Assembly (NCBI RefSeq): GCF_024723735.1
Contig: NZ_JANQDU010000002.1
Location: 325,001 to 389,000, forward strand
Direction: 5' to 3'
Origin: Frigidibacter sp. ROC022
Lineage (GTDB): Bacteria > Pseudomonadota > Alphaproteobacteria > Rhodobacterales > Rhodobacteraceae
DNA length: 64,000 bases
How positions within the stretch are numbered: the stretch's first letter is position 1; each line of letters opens with the position of its first letter. The notes beneath the pieces were generated by a model. It saw only the letters and a list, made by a program, of their open reading frames with translations, ran no database searches and was not told the DNA's origin. Below are positions 48,512 to 57,294 of the stretch, one piece after another. The position numbers were made by a program, and so were the translations under genes.

Positions 48512-49969
48512 ATGAGCATCACAAGCGCCATGTACAACGCCCTTTCCGGGCTGACCGCAGCGTCGCGCGGAATCGAGGTCGTCTCCTCGAATGTCGCCAA
48601 TGCCCGCACGCCGGGCTATGCCCGGCGCGAGCTGTCGCTGTCGGGCCAGGTGCTGGCCGGCGCCGGGTCCGGGGTGCAGGTGAGCGGAGTCCGCCGGGTC
48701 GTCGATCAGGGCGTGCTGGCCGACCTGCGGCTGGCGGACTCGGCCGTCGCCGCCGACGACACCCGGCTGGCCTTCCAGAACCGCATCGGCGGCCTCATCG
48801 GCATGCCCGGCGAGTCCGGTTCGCTCTCCGACCGGATCGCGGTGATGCAGGCAACCCTGGTGGAAGCCTCGAACCGCCCCGACAGCAGCGCGCGGTTGAC
48901 GGCCGTGGCCGCGGCGGCGGAGGAGGTCGCGGAGCGGCTCAAGGCAACCTCGGATGATATTCAGGCCGCAAGAATGGAGGCCGACCACGACATCGCCGCC
49001 GCCGTGACCCGGCTGAACGCCGATCTGGCGCATGTGCGCGACCTGAACGTGGCGATCCGGGGCCTGAGCACATCCGGACGCGACTATGCCGGGCTGGTGG
49101 ACCAGCGACAGACCCTGATCGACGGCATCGCCACCCTTGTGCCGGTGCGGGAACTGCCGCGCGAAGACGGGATGGTGGCACTGGTCTCGACGGGCGGGGC
49201 GATCCTTCTCGACAGCAGCGCCGCGACGGTGAGGTTCGATCCGGTCGGCATCATCACCCCCGACATGAGCATCGGCTCCGGCGCCCTGTCGGGGCTGACG
49301 TTGAACGATCAGCCGGTGTCGGTCACCGGCGGCACCGGTCCCCTGGGCGGCGGCCGGCTGGGGGCACTCTTCGACCTGCGCGACGGGATGGCGGTGGAGG
49401 CCCAGACCATGGTCGATGCCATGGCACGCGACCTCTACGAGCGATTTGCCGATCCGGCGCTCGATGCGACGCTCAACGCCGGGGAACCCGGCCTGTTCAC
49501 CGACGGCGGCGGCGGTTTCGTGGCCACGGACGAAGTCGGCCTCGCCGGGCGGCTGCAAGTGAATGCCGCCGTTGATCCGGGCCAGGGCGGCGCGGTCTGG
49601 CGCCTGCGCGACGGCCTTCAGGCCACGGCCCCCGGCGATGTCGGCGACGGAAGCCTGCTGACCGGCATGGCCGACGCGCTGAACGCCGCCCGCAGCCCGG
49701 CCTCGGGCCCGTTCGGCGCGACGGCCCGGTCGGCGGGCGGGCTGGCCGGAGAAGCCTCGGCGCTCTGGTCCGGCACCACCCTGTCGCTGGAAAAAAGCAT
49801 GGCCTATGCCAACAGCCGCGCCGAGACGCTGCGCAACCTGCATCTGCAGGACGGGGTCGATACCGACCACGAGATGCAGGAACTGCTGTCGCTCGAACAG
49901 GCCTATGGCGCCAATGCGCGGGTCGTCTCGACCATCGACGACATGATTCAAACCTTGCTGGGGCTGTGA
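48512..49969 (+). CDS. flgK: Flagellar hook-associated protein FlgK (HAP1)
   Basis: A 485-residue hook-filament junction protein. It starts MSITSAMYNALSGLTAASRG with VVSSNVANARTPGYARREL, the flagellar rod/hook N-terminal motif, and ends SLEQAYGANARVVSTIDDMIQTLLGL, the C-terminal coiled-coil. DLNVAIRGLSTSGRDYAGLVDQR is the typical HAP1 region. It is 42 bases after flgE; flgL follows with one intervening base. Confidence 0.93.
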   Translation: MSITSAMYNALSGLTAASRGIEVVSSNVANARTPGYARRELSLSGQVLAGAGSGVQVSGVRRVVDQGVLADLRLADSAVAADDTRLAFQNRIGGLIGMPGESGSLSDRIAVMQATLVEASNRPDSSARLTAVAAAAEEVAERLKATSDDIQAARMEADHDIAAAVTRLNADLAHVRDLNVAIRGLSTSGRDYAGLVDQRQTLIDGIATLVPVRELPREDGMVALVSTGGAILLDSSAATVRFDPVGIITPDMSIGSGALSGLTLNDQPVSVTGGTGPLGGGRLGALFDLRDGMAVEAQTMVDAMARDLYERFADPALDATLNAGEPGLFTDGGGGFVATDEVGLAGRLQVNAAVDPGQGGAVWRLRDGLQATAPGDVGDGSLLTGMADALNAARSPASGPFGATARSAGGLAGEASALWSGTTLSLEKSMAYANSRAETLRNLHLQDGVDTDHEMQELLSLEQAYGANARVVSTIDDMIQTLLGL

Positions 49970-49970
49970 C

Positions 49971-50978
49971 ATGGCGATGACCTCGATCGGCGACCAGAGT
50001 CAGCTCTATCTGACCCGAACCCAGACCCTGCGGTTGAAGACCGACCTGACCCGGCTGAGCCAGGAACTGGCCAGCGGCCGGCGCAGCCGCCCGGCCACCG
50101 CCACCACCGGCGACACCGCCCATCTGCTGACGATCGAGCGCGGATTGACGGCCCTGGCCGGCTTTCGCACCGCCACCGCCGAGGCCGGGGCCTTTGCGGC
50201 GGCCACCCAGACCGCGCTGGAGTCGGTCCAGACCGGCCTGTCGGCCCTGGCGCCGGAGCTGATCTCGACGGCCAACTCGGCCAACCCGTCGCAGATCGCT
50301 TCGAAATCGGCCGATGCCCGGGGGCAGTTCGGCTCTGTCGTCGCGCTTCTCAACGGCCAGAGCGGCGGCCGCGCGCTGTTTGCCGGAACCGCCACCGACC
50401 GCCAGCCGCTGGCCGGGTCGGAAGCGATGCTGGCTCAGCTCACCGCCGCCATCGCGGGCGAGACCACCGCCTCGGGAATCGAATCGATCGTGGACGACTG
50501 GTTCATGACCGCCGGCGGCGGCTTCGAGACCCTGGGCTACAAGGGCGGCGGCGGTGCGCCGAGCTTTCGCGTGGCCGAGGGAGAGGATGTCTCGACCTCG
50601 GTGAATGCCGCCGATCCCGCCGTCCGCGAGATCCTCAAGGGCCATGCGCTGGCCGCCCTGGTCAGCAGTCCGGCTCTGGCGGGAAATGTGGCCGAGCAGG
50701 TCGCGCTGATGCAACGCGCCGGCGAGGTTCTGGCGGGGGCCGAGACCGGGCTGACCCGGATCCGCGCCACTCTCGGCGACACCGAAGCGCGGATCGACGC
50801 GCTGACCACCCGGCAATCGGCCGAACGGACCGCCCTGCAACTGGCCGAGGCGAAGTTCACCAGTGCCGACCCCTATGAAACCGCCAGCGCCCTGCAAGAG
50901 GTCTCGACCCAGCTCGAAACGCTCTATGCCGTCACCGCGCGGCTGTCGCGGCTCAACCTTGCGGAGTATCTGCGGTGA
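49971..50978 (+). CDS. flgL: Flagellar hook-associated protein FlgL (HAP3)
   Basis: A 335-residue flagellin-like protein. The N-terminal helix (SIGDQSQLYLTRTQTLRLKT then LSQELASGRR) and the C-terminal helix (KFTSADPYETASALQEVSTQ, then LETLYAVTARLSRLNL) are those of FlgL, which together with FlgK joins hook and filament. The middle has NGQSGGRALFAGTATD. One base separates it from flgK and its stop overlaps the flgI start (GTGA). Confidence 0.9.
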   Translation: MAMTSIGDQSQLYLTRTQTLRLKTDLTRLSQELASGRRSRPATATTGDTAHLLTIERGLTALAGFRTATAEAGAFAAATQTALESVQTGLSALAPELISTANSANPSQIASKSADARGQFGSVVALLNGQSGGRALFAGTATDRQPLAGSEAMLAQLTAAIAGETTASGIESIVDDWFMTAGGGFETLGYKGGGGAPSFRVAEGEDVSTSVNAADPAVREILKGHALAALVSSPALAGNVAEQVALMQRAGEVLAGAETGLTRIRATLGDTEARIDALTTRQSAERTALQLAEAKFTSADPYETASALQEVSTQLETLYAVTARLSRLNLAEYLR

Positions 50979-52069
50979 GAATCCTGGCCCTGATCCTGTG
51001 CCTGTTCCTGGCGTTCCCCGCCGCTGCCGAGCAGATCCGCCTGAAGGATCTCGTGTCCTTCGACGGTGTGCGCGGCAATGATCTGGTCGGCTATGGCCTT
51101 GTCGTCGGGCTGAACGGCACCGGCGACGGGCTGCGCAACGCCCCTTTCACCGAAGAGATCATGACCTCGATCCTGGAACGGCTTGGCGTCAACGTGACCG
51201 GCGAGCAGTTCCGGCCCAGGAATGTCGCGGCGGTCATCGTCACCGCCACCCTGCCGGCCTTCGCGCGGGCCGGATCGACCATCGACGTCACCGTCTCGGC
51301 CATCGGCGATGCATCGAGCCTGCTGGGCGGCACCCTGGTGATGACACCGCTGAACGCCGCCGATGGCGAGATCTATGTCGTGGCGCAGGGGACGATCATC
51401 GCCGGCGGCGTCTCGGCCTCGGGCGCGGCGGCCTCGGTGACCGAAGGGGTCCCGACCTCGGGTTCGATCCCTTCCGGCGGCCGGGTCGAGCGCGAGATCG
51501 ACTTTGAATATGCCAGCCTGAAATCGGTGCGGCTGGCGCTGCGCGATCCCGATTTCACCACCGCTCTGCGGATCGAGAAGGCGTTGAACCGGGCATTCCG
51601 CAAGCATGTCGCGGTGATGCTGGATTCGGGCACGGTGGAGCTGGACATCGCCCGCACCGGCGCCCCCTCGGCGGCCCATGCCATCGGGATGATCGAGAAT
51701 ATCGCGGTCGAGCCCGAACGGCTTGCCCGCGTCGTCATCGACCAACGTTCGGGCACTATCGTGCTGGGCGATGACGTGCGGGTCAGCCGGGTCGCGGTGG
51801 CACAGGGCAATCTGACGCTGCGGGACGAGGAGGCACCGCTCGTGGCGGAACCAAACCCCTTTGCCCGGGGCGAGACCGTGGTGGTCCCGCGCAGCAAGGT
51901 CGGGATCGACGAAGGTCAGGGCGGCCTGGCGGTCGTGCAGGGCGGCACCTCGCTGGCGGAAGTGATCTCGGGGCTGAACGCCCTGGGCGTGGCGCCGCGC
52001 GACATGATCGACATCCTCAAGACGATCAAGGCCGCCGGGGCGCTGCACGCCAAATTCGTGGTGCGTTGA
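50975..52069 (+). CDS. flgI: Flagellar P-ring protein FlgI
   Basis: A 364-residue periplasmic protein. A signal peptide (MRILALILCLFLAFPAAAEQ) precedes RLKDLVSFDGVRGNDLVGYG and VVGLNGTGDGLRNAPFTE, the FlgI start. QIRPKNVAAV-type (FRPRNVAAVIVTATLP) and VVIDQRSGTIVLGDDVRVS follow, and it ends with VAPRDMIDILKTIKAAGALH. It forms the bushing ring in the peptidoglycan. GTG start, overlapping flgL. It ends the plus-strand run; the next gene is convergent (fliP). Confidence 0.96.
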   Translation: MRILALILCLFLAFPAAAEQIRLKDLVSFDGVRGNDLVGYGLVVGLNGTGDGLRNAPFTEEIMTSILERLGVNVTGEQFRPRNVAAVIVTATLPAFARAGSTIDVTVSAIGDASSLLGGTLVMTPLNAADGEIYVVAQGTIIAGGVSASGAAASVTEGVPTSGSIPSGGRVEREIDFEYASLKSVRLALRDPDFTTALRIEKALNRAFRKHVAVMLDSGTVELDIARTGAPSAAHAIGMIENIAVEPERLARVVIDQRSGTIVLGDDVRVSRVAVAQGNLTLRDEEAPLVAEPNPFARGETVVVPRSKVGIDEGQGGLAVVQGGTSLAEVISGLNALGVAPRDMIDILKTIKAAGALHAKFVVR

Positions 52070-52095
52070 GCGGAACCGGCAGCGGGCGTGGTCAT

Positions 52096-52110
52096 TTCCG
52101 GCGCCCGGAA
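52096..52110 (+). terminator. Weak hairpin after flgI
   Basis: TTCCGG-CGC-CCGGAA forms a perfect 6-bp stem with a 3-base loop, 27 bases after the flgI stop, followed by a pyrimidine-rich stretch with interrupted T-runs. A terminator role is possible but the stem is short. Confidence 0.3.
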
Positions 52111-52253
52111 TTTCCGGTGTTTCCCTTTTCTAGACCCTGAAACAGTGCCCGGAGGTGTCGTCGGTTCGGCGCGGTGCGGGGTGGTGCCTGCATGCACGCA
52201 CTCCCCTTCGTGACCGGGACCGGACGCCCGCCAACGCCACCCCGCAGGGGCCG

Positions 52254-52988
52254 CTACAGGTAGCCCTTCACCAGTGCCTCGGCGATCAGGCTCCAGCCGT
52301 CGGCGATCACGAAGAAAGCCAGCTTGAACGGCAACGAGACGATCGCCGGCGGCACCATCATCATCCCCATCGACATCAGCACTGCCGCGACGATCAGGTC
52401 GATGATCATGAAGGGCAGGAAGACCAGAAACCCGATCTGGAAGGCGCGCTGGATTTCGGACAGCAGGAACGAGGGGATCAGCACGCCGGGCGAGACCTCG
52501 GCCGCAGCGCCGGTCTCGCCCCGCAAATGCTCCATCCGGGCCAGCACATCGCCATCGACCCGGGCCGCCATGAAGCGGCGGAACGGCGCATAGGTCGGCG
52601 CGAAGGACTCGGACAGCCCGGCCTCGCCCGCCAGATAGGGCGCGACGCCCTGGGCATAGGCGTCCTGGAAAACCGGCTCCATGACGAAGTAGCTCAGGAA
52701 CATCGCAAGGCTGACGATCAGCATGTTGGGCGGTGCCTGTTGCAGGCCGATCGCCTGCCGCAGGATCGACAGCACGGTGACGATCATCGGAAAACAGGTC
52801 ACCATGATCGCCAGGCCCGGCACCACCGACAACACGGTCAGAAGCGCGAACAGTCCGATCGCGGTGGATGACAGCTGCCCGCCCTCGCCGCCCAGCGACA
52901 GGGTGACATCCTGTGCCATGGCCGCATCGCAGAGGCCAACGCCCAGGACCAGCGCCAGAAGCGTCGCCCCGACCCGACCCCGCCGCAT
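52254..52988 (-). CDS. fliP: Flagellar type III export gate protein FliP
   Basis: A 244-residue gate subunit with a cleaved signal (VGATLLALVLGVGLCDAAMA), then QLSSTAIGLFALLTVLSVVP, FPMIVTVLSILRQAIGLQQAPPN and LIPSFLLSEIQRAFQIGFL, the FliP signatures. About four membrane segments end in VSLPFKLAFFVIADGW. The start overlaps the fliN stop (TGATG); a GTG three bases upstream is an alternative. FliQ, normally next to FliP, is not in the window. Confidence 0.95.
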   Translation of the reverse strand: MRRGRVGATLLALVLGVGLCDAAMAQDVTLSLGGEGGQLSSTAIGLFALLTVLSVVPGLAIMVTCFPMIVTVLSILRQAIGLQQAPPNMLIVSLAMFLSYFVMEPVFQDAYAQGVAPYLAGEAGLSESFAPTYAPFRRFMAARVDGDVLARMEHLRGETGAAAEVSPGVLIPSFLLSEIQRAFQIGFLVFLPFMIIDLIVAAVLMSMGMMMVPPAIVSLPFKLAFFVIADGWSLIAEALVKGYL

Positions 52989-53275
52989 CACGCGCCGCCG
53001 CCGGGCTTGCGCACCTCGACCAGCCGCACCGCCAGTTGCCCGGCCTGCTCGCCTTCCAACTCGATCAACTCGCCGGTGCCGATCAGTTCGCCGCCGATGA
53101 ACAGCTCCACCGGGTCGTCGATCCGCCGGTCCAGCGGCAGCACCGAATCGCCCTTGAGCGCCAGCAGCTCGCGCACCCGGGGCCGGGCCCGGCCGACCGC
53201 GACGGTGATCTCGACCGGAACCTTGCCGAAGGGCGATTCGGCGACCGGAGGGCCGGGCGGCAATGAGTCATCCAT
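52988..53275 (-). CDS. fliN: Flagellar motor switch protein FliN
   Basis: A 95-residue C-ring protein consisting of a SpoA domain. PVEITVAVGRARPRVRELLA, then LPLDRRIDDPVELFIGGELI and GTGELIELEGEQAGQLAVRL match FliN. It forms the lower C-ring and docks the FliH export complex. Its start overlaps the FliH-like gene by 8 bases. Shorter at the N terminus than E. coli FliN (137 residues). Confidence 0.88.
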   Translation of the reverse strand: MDDSLPPGPPVAESPFGKVPVEITVAVGRARPRVRELLALKGDSVLPLDRRIDDPVELFIGGELIGTGELIELEGEQAGQLAVRLVEVRKPGGGA

Positions 53276-53888
53276 GGTTCAACACCCTCTGGTTCTGATC
53301 CGAGAACGCCCTGAACCGGGCCATGATCCGGTCCAGCACTTCGCCGAGATCGAGCTGGCGTTCGTGATCGCCGAGCCGGAAGCAGACCTGCCATTCGCCC
53401 AGCGTCGGTTCGGACACCAGTTCGAAGGGCAGCGCCGTGGCCTCGGCCAGGAAACCGGCCACCGTGTCATGGCTGGCGGGCGAGACCAGGATGGTCACCG
53501 GCCGGTCGGCGGCGGTTTCGGCAACCGCGCGCAGCTCTTCCAGGATCGCCGGACCCAGGGTCTCGGCCACCAGCTGCGGCAGCACCTTGCCCAGCAGCGC
53601 CTCGAGCAGCGGTTCGATACCGCTCATCACATGGGCGCGGGCCTCGTGATAGGTGAAGCCAAGTTCCTGAATGTTGCGCGCCAGTTCGGCGCCGACGGCA
53701 TCGCGCGCGGCCTGCGTCTTTGCTTCGCTGTCGTCCCATCCGGCGCGATATCCCCGCTCGTAGGCCTCTACGGGGTCTTCCTTCGGGGCGTCCGGCTCGG
53801 GCGCTGCCGGCGGGTCCGCGACGGGCGCAGCATCGTCCCCCTGCGCGGCGTCACCGGCGAATTCCTCCAGGATCAGGGCCCGGCTCAT
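53268..53888 (-). CDS. FliH-like flagellar export/assembly protein
   Basis: A 206-residue protein with an acidic, Pro/Ala-rich N terminus, then YERGYRAGWDDSEAKTQAAR (the FliH/YscL pattern of Gly every fourth residue). A helical segment and a C-terminal domain follow (RPVTILVSPASHDTVAGFLA, LDLGEVLDRIMARFRAF). FliH holds the FliI ATPase at the export gate and FliN. The position between fliF and fliN supports the call; similarity is by pattern, so I leave the symbol empty. Confidence 0.75.
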   Translation of the reverse strand: MSRALILEEFAGDAAQGDDAAPVADPPAAPEPDAPKEDPVEAYERGYRAGWDDSEAKTQAARDAVGAELARNIQELGFTYHEARAHVMSGIEPLLEALLGKVLPQLVAETLGPAILEELRAVAETAADRPVTILVSPASHDTVAGFLAEATALPFELVSEPTLGEWQVCFRLGDHERQLDLGEVLDRIMARFRAFSDQNQRVLNHG

Positions 53889-55510
53889 CCGGCATCCTCC
53901 GTCTCTTCCATCCAGTTGCGCAGGGTTTCCACGGTCTCGTCACGGCGGTCCGCGATCAACCGCCGCAGACGGGCCACCGGATCGGCATCCGCGCCCTCCA
54001 TCGGCGGGAAGCCGATGTCGAGACCGCCCGGCATCGGCGCGGCGAAATCGGGCGGCGGATCATCCTCGATCGTGCCGGTCAGGGCGGGCATGTCTTCGCT
54101 GCCGTCCGTGGCCGGCCCGGGTTCGGCGCCGCTGGTTGGCGGGGGGGCGGGCAGGCCCGGCGCCCGGGCCTGCGGCCTGGCGGTCAGCATCGGACGCAGA
54201 ACGAACAGGCCCAGGATCAGCGCCACGACCGAAAAGGCGGCAATCTCGATCATCGCGGTCAGGTTCACCGGCACCCCGCCGGCAGGCGCCGTTGCCAGGG
54301 TGCCCTGTTCGGCCGGCGGCTGGAATTCCATCGACTTGATGGTGATCGAATCGTTCCGCGCTTCGGAGAAACCGACCGCCGAGGCCACAAGATCGCGCAG
54401 CGCCGCCAGTTCGGCATCCGAACGCGGCGTCCATGTTTCCACCCCGGCAGCGTCGGTGGTCCGGAGACCATCGACCAGCACCGCCACGCTGATCCGCTGA
54501 ATGCCGCCGGGGGCCTTCAGAAGTTCCCGCTTGGTTTCCGACACGTCGAAATTCACCCGCTCGCGCGTTTCGCTGTCCTGGCGGTTCGACTGGCCACCCG
54601 CGGCCCCGGCCCCCGCCGGCAGGTTCGAGGCCACGGTGACCGTGCCGCCGGTGCCGGTATCGGTCGCGCTGTTGGTCCGTTCCTCGGTCTCGGTCGAGAT
54701 CTGGACCCGCGAAGCCGGGTCGATCTGCCGCTCGACGATGGATTCGGTGTCCTGCACCAGTTCGACCGCCACTTCGACGATCGCCTTGCCCGGCCCAACC
54801 CGCGCCTCCAGCAGGCGCTGGACATTGGCTCGAAGCTCTTCGGCCTTGCCCCTGGCATCGGCGCCCGTGGCGCTGTCGGGATCCAGCACCCGGCCGCTGC
54901 GGCTGTCGATCACCGCCACCCGGTCGGGCGTCAGCCCGGCCACCGCCGCGGCCACCAGATAGCGCAGCGCCTTGGCCTCGTCTTCCCTCACCGCCCCGCC
55001 CGAGGTCGTCACCGCGACCGAGGCCGAAGGCTGAAAGCCACGTTCGAACGGGCGGCCGGAGAGGGCCGAGATATGCACCCGCGCCGCCCTTATGTCGGGA
55101 TTGGCCAGGATGGTCCGGGCCAGTTCGCCCTCCTTGGCCCGCCAGTAGGCAGCATCGAACATCTGCGATGTGGTGCCGAAGCCGGACAGCGAATCGAGCA
55201 GTTCGTAGCCGCCCGCGCTGGATGTCGGCAGCCCGTCCGCGGCCAGGCTCATCCGCAACAGGTCGCGCTTGGCACTGTCGACATAGATCGCGGTTCCGCG
55301 CACTTCATACAGCGCTCCCTGGGCATCCAGCGCCTGGATCACCTCCCCGGACGCGACGGGATCGAGCCCGGAATAGAGAAGTGCCAGGCTGGACTGCCCG
55401 GACAGGCGGGCCATTCCCAGGATGGCGGCGACCATGGCGGCGGTGGCCAGACCGACGACGGCACGGCGGCGCATCGTCAGCGCGTTCCAAGCGGCGAGCA
55501 ACTGGTTCAA
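53885..55510 (-). CDS. fliF: Flagellar MS-ring protein FliF
   Basis: A 541-residue ring protein with two membrane helices, near the N terminus (VVGLATAAMVAAILGMARLS) and about residue 430 (IAAFSVVALILGLFVLRPM). Between them are the ring-building motifs LALLYSGLDPVASGEVIQAL, EGELARTILANPDIRAARVH and ARVHISALSGRPFERG. The C terminus is acidic, for binding FliG. The start is uncertain: TTG 55510 has GGGAGA 6 bases upstream, while TTG 55531 adds seven residues with a poorer site. Its stop overlaps the FliH-like gene. Confidence 0.93.
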   Translation of the reverse strand: MNQLLAAWNALTMRRRAVVGLATAAMVAAILGMARLSGQSSLALLYSGLDPVASGEVIQALDAQGALYEVRGTAIYVDSAKRDLLRMSLAADGLPTSSAGGYELLDSLSGFGTTSQMFDAAYWRAKEGELARTILANPDIRAARVHISALSGRPFERGFQPSASVAVTTSGGAVREDEAKALRYLVAAAVAGLTPDRVAVIDSRSGRVLDPDSATGADARGKAEELRANVQRLLEARVGPGKAIVEVAVELVQDTESIVERQIDPASRVQISTETEERTNSATDTGTGGTVTVASNLPAGAGAAGGQSNRQDSETRERVNFDVSETKRELLKAPGGIQRISVAVLVDGLRTTDAAGVETWTPRSDAELAALRDLVASAVGFSEARNDSITIKSMEFQPPAEQGTLATAPAGGVPVNLTAMIEIAAFSVVALILGLFVLRPMLTARPQARAPGLPAPPPTSGAEPGPATDGSEDMPALTGTIEDDPPPDFAAPMPGGLDIGFPPMEGADADPVARLRRLIADRRDETVETLRNWMEETEDAG

Positions 55511-55565
55511 CTCGATTCTCCCGTCCCGCAATTCTTCGCGGTGCCTCCCTTCTGACGGATGGCAT

Positions 55566-55580
55566 TTAGGAATCGGTTAA
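55566..55580. promoter_or_regulatory. CtrA-like box between fliF and fliL
   Basis: TTAG-N7-TTAA (55566-55569 and 55577-55580) matches the CtrA consensus in seven of eight positions with exact spacing. It lies in the 117-base region between the divergent fliF and fliL starts and could act on both. A further TAAAC follows 11 bases on. Confidence 0.6.
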
Positions 55581-55627
55581 TGCGAACGCGCTAAACACGG
55601 TCTCGAAACGATTGACCGGGTGCAAGA

Positions 55628-56128
55628 ATGGCCGAGACGGAAGACAAGGGCGCCGAACCCGCAGAAAAGCCGAAGCCAGCGTCGAAATTGCCGGTGATTC
55701 TGGGGCTCGTGCTCTTCGTCGTTCTTGGGGCCGGCGGCTTCCTGGCGGTGCAAAAGGGTCTGATTCCCGGCATCGGCCCCGAGGTGCCGGCCGGCGCCCT
55801 GGCCGAAGCCGGAGTTCCGGCGATGCCCGACATCTCCTATGTGAAGATCACGCCGCTGATCATCAATCTCGGCAGCGCCGCCGACGCCCGGCTTCTGCGG
55901 TTCCGGGCCGAGATCGAAGTCAATGGCAGCTATGCCGAGGATGTCACCCGGCTGCTGCCCCGGATCGTCGATGTGCTGAACGGCTATCTGCGCGCCGTCG
56001 ATCTCCGCGATCTCGAAGACCGCTCGGCCCTCGTCCGGCTGCGGGCGCAGATGCTGCGCCGGGTGCAACTGGTCGCCGGAACCGGGCGGGTGCGCGACCT
56101 GCTGATCACCGAATTTGTCGTGAACTGA
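55628..56128 (+). CDS. fliL: Flagellar basal body-associated protein FliL
   Basis: A 166-residue inner membrane protein. A charged N terminus precedes one membrane helix (LPVILGLVLFVVLGAGGFLA); the periplasmic domain includes YVKITPLIINLGSAADARLL, LRFRAEIEVNG and RVQLVAGTGRVRDLLITEFV, the standard FliL ending. FliL surrounds the stator and modulates torque. First gene of the plus-strand motor operon. Confidence 0.92.
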   Translation: MAETEDKGAEPAEKPKPASKLPVILGLVLFVVLGAGGFLAVQKGLIPGIGPEVPAGALAEAGVPAMPDISYVKITPLIINLGSAADARLLRFRAEIEVNGSYAEDVTRLLPRIVDVLNGYLRAVDLRDLEDRSALVRLRAQMLRRVQLVAGTGRVRDLLITEFVVN

Positions 56129-56136
56129 GGATCGCC

Positions 56137-56526
56137 ATGCAATTCGCCGCCGACATACTTCTGTTGCTGGGGGCCCTCGGGGCCATGCTCTATTGCATCG
56201 TCCTGTCGCGGCGATTGCGGCGCTTCACCGATCTGGAACAAGGGGTTGGCGGCGCGATTGCGGTGCTCTCGGCGCAGGTGGACGACATGACGAAGTCGCT
56301 GCAGGCGGCGCGGAAGATCGCACAGAGTTCGGCGGTCTCGCTCGACGGGCTGACCGAGCGGGCCGAATCGGCGTCGCGCCGGCTCGAGGTGCTGATGGCC
56401 TCGCTGCACGACCTGCCCGAGGCGGCAGAGCCGCAACCGCCAGGGCCCGAGCCGGCAGAAGACTGGTCCGGCGACGGTGCCCTGTTCCTGAGCCAGCGGC
56501 ATCGCGTTGCGGGGGGTGCGGAATGA
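56137..56526 (+). CDS. Small membrane protein of the flagellar operon
   Basis: A 129-residue protein with one N-terminal membrane segment (MQFAADILLLLGALGAMLYC) and a cytoplasmic helical region of coiled-coil character (VLSAQVDDMTKSLQAARKIA, LTERAESASRRLEVLMASLH). An acidic Pro-rich tail follows. No family is certain; position between fliL and a MotE-like gene, with ATGA-type overlap to the latter, indicates a flagellar role, perhaps like the polar positioning protein PflI in Caulobacter. Confidence 0.72.
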   Translation: MQFAADILLLLGALGAMLYCIVLSRRLRRFTDLEQGVGGAIAVLSAQVDDMTKSLQAARKIAQSSAVSLDGLTERAESASRRLEVLMASLHDLPEAAEPQPPGPEPAEDWSGDGALFLSQRHRVAGGAE

Positions 56527-57254
56527 GCGTTCTGCAAGCCAGACCGGCCGGAGCCGACACGGCGCCGGGGACCGGGGCGGCCCCGCGCCGGGCGCGGCCC
56601 CGGCTGTCGCGTGGCCGACGCCGTGGCGCCTTGCTCTTGCCGGCCGTCATGTTGTGCTTTGTCGGCTCGATCGGAATTCGGCTGGCCGGGAGCACCGGCG
56701 CGGCGCTTGCGTCGGGGGTCGAACGGCTGATCCCGGCCATGGCGCACGGGATGCAGTCCGCCGGCGGCGGGGATGCCGCCGCGAACCCGGCCCCGGCCTG
56801 CCCGGCCGACCCCGACCTCACCCCGATCCTCGACCGGCTGGCAGCCCGCGAGGCGCGACTCACCGCCGGAGAGCAGGCCCTGGCGGAACGGCAGCAGACC
56901 CTGGCCGTGGCCGAGGCCCGGATCACCCGACGGCTCGCCGATCTGAAAGCCGCCGAAGAAGAACTGTCCCGCACCATGGCCCGCGCCTCGGTTGCCGCCG
57001 AAGACGACCTGTCGAAGCTGACGGCGGTCTATGAAGCCATGAAGCCGAAGGATGCGGTGCCGCTGTTCGAAGCCATGGCACCGGACTTCGCCGCCGGGTT
57101 TCTGGGCCGGATGCGGACAGACGCGGCAGGGGCGATCATGGCCGGCATGGCGCCGGACAGGGCCTATGCGGTCAGCGTGATCCTTGCCGGGCGCAATGCC
57201 AGCGTTCCGGTGCCGCCGGACGTCGCCGCCGTTCCTGCGGAGGCGGGCGAATGA
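56523..57254 (+). CDS. MotE-like (MgtE N-domain-like) flagellar protein
   Basis: A 243-residue protein. An Arg/Pro-rich N terminus and one membrane helix (RRGALLLPAVMLCFVGSIGI) precede a periplasmic part with four-helix character: a coiled coil (LAEREARLTAGEQALAERQQ-like, about residues 105-155) and then LTAVYEAMKPKDAVPLFEAM and APDFAAGFLGRM. The latter resembles the MgtE N-domain found in MotE, the periplasmic chaperone for MotC in Sinorhizobium. motA and a large exported protein follow, so a partner role for that protein is a reasonable inference. Confidence 0.75.
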   Translation: MSVLQARPAGADTAPGTGAAPRRARPRLSRGRRRGALLLPAVMLCFVGSIGIRLAGSTGAALASGVERLIPAMAHGMQSAGGGDAAANPAPACPADPDLTPILDRLAAREARLTAGEQALAERQQTLAVAEARITRRLADLKAAEEELSRTMARASVAAEDDLSKLTAVYEAMKPKDAVPLFEAMAPDFAAGFLGRMRTDAAGAIMAGMAPDRAYAVSVILAGRNASVPVPPDVAAVPAEAGE

Positions 57255-57294
57255 GGCGCAGGCCGGCCCATGATCTGCCGCGAAAGGCCACCGC

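Noticed and set aside
47312-49972. An 886-codon open frame antisense to flgE and flgK
   Set aside because: Low-complexity Arg/Gln/Gly composition and no motif; both flagellar genes on the plus strand are certain.
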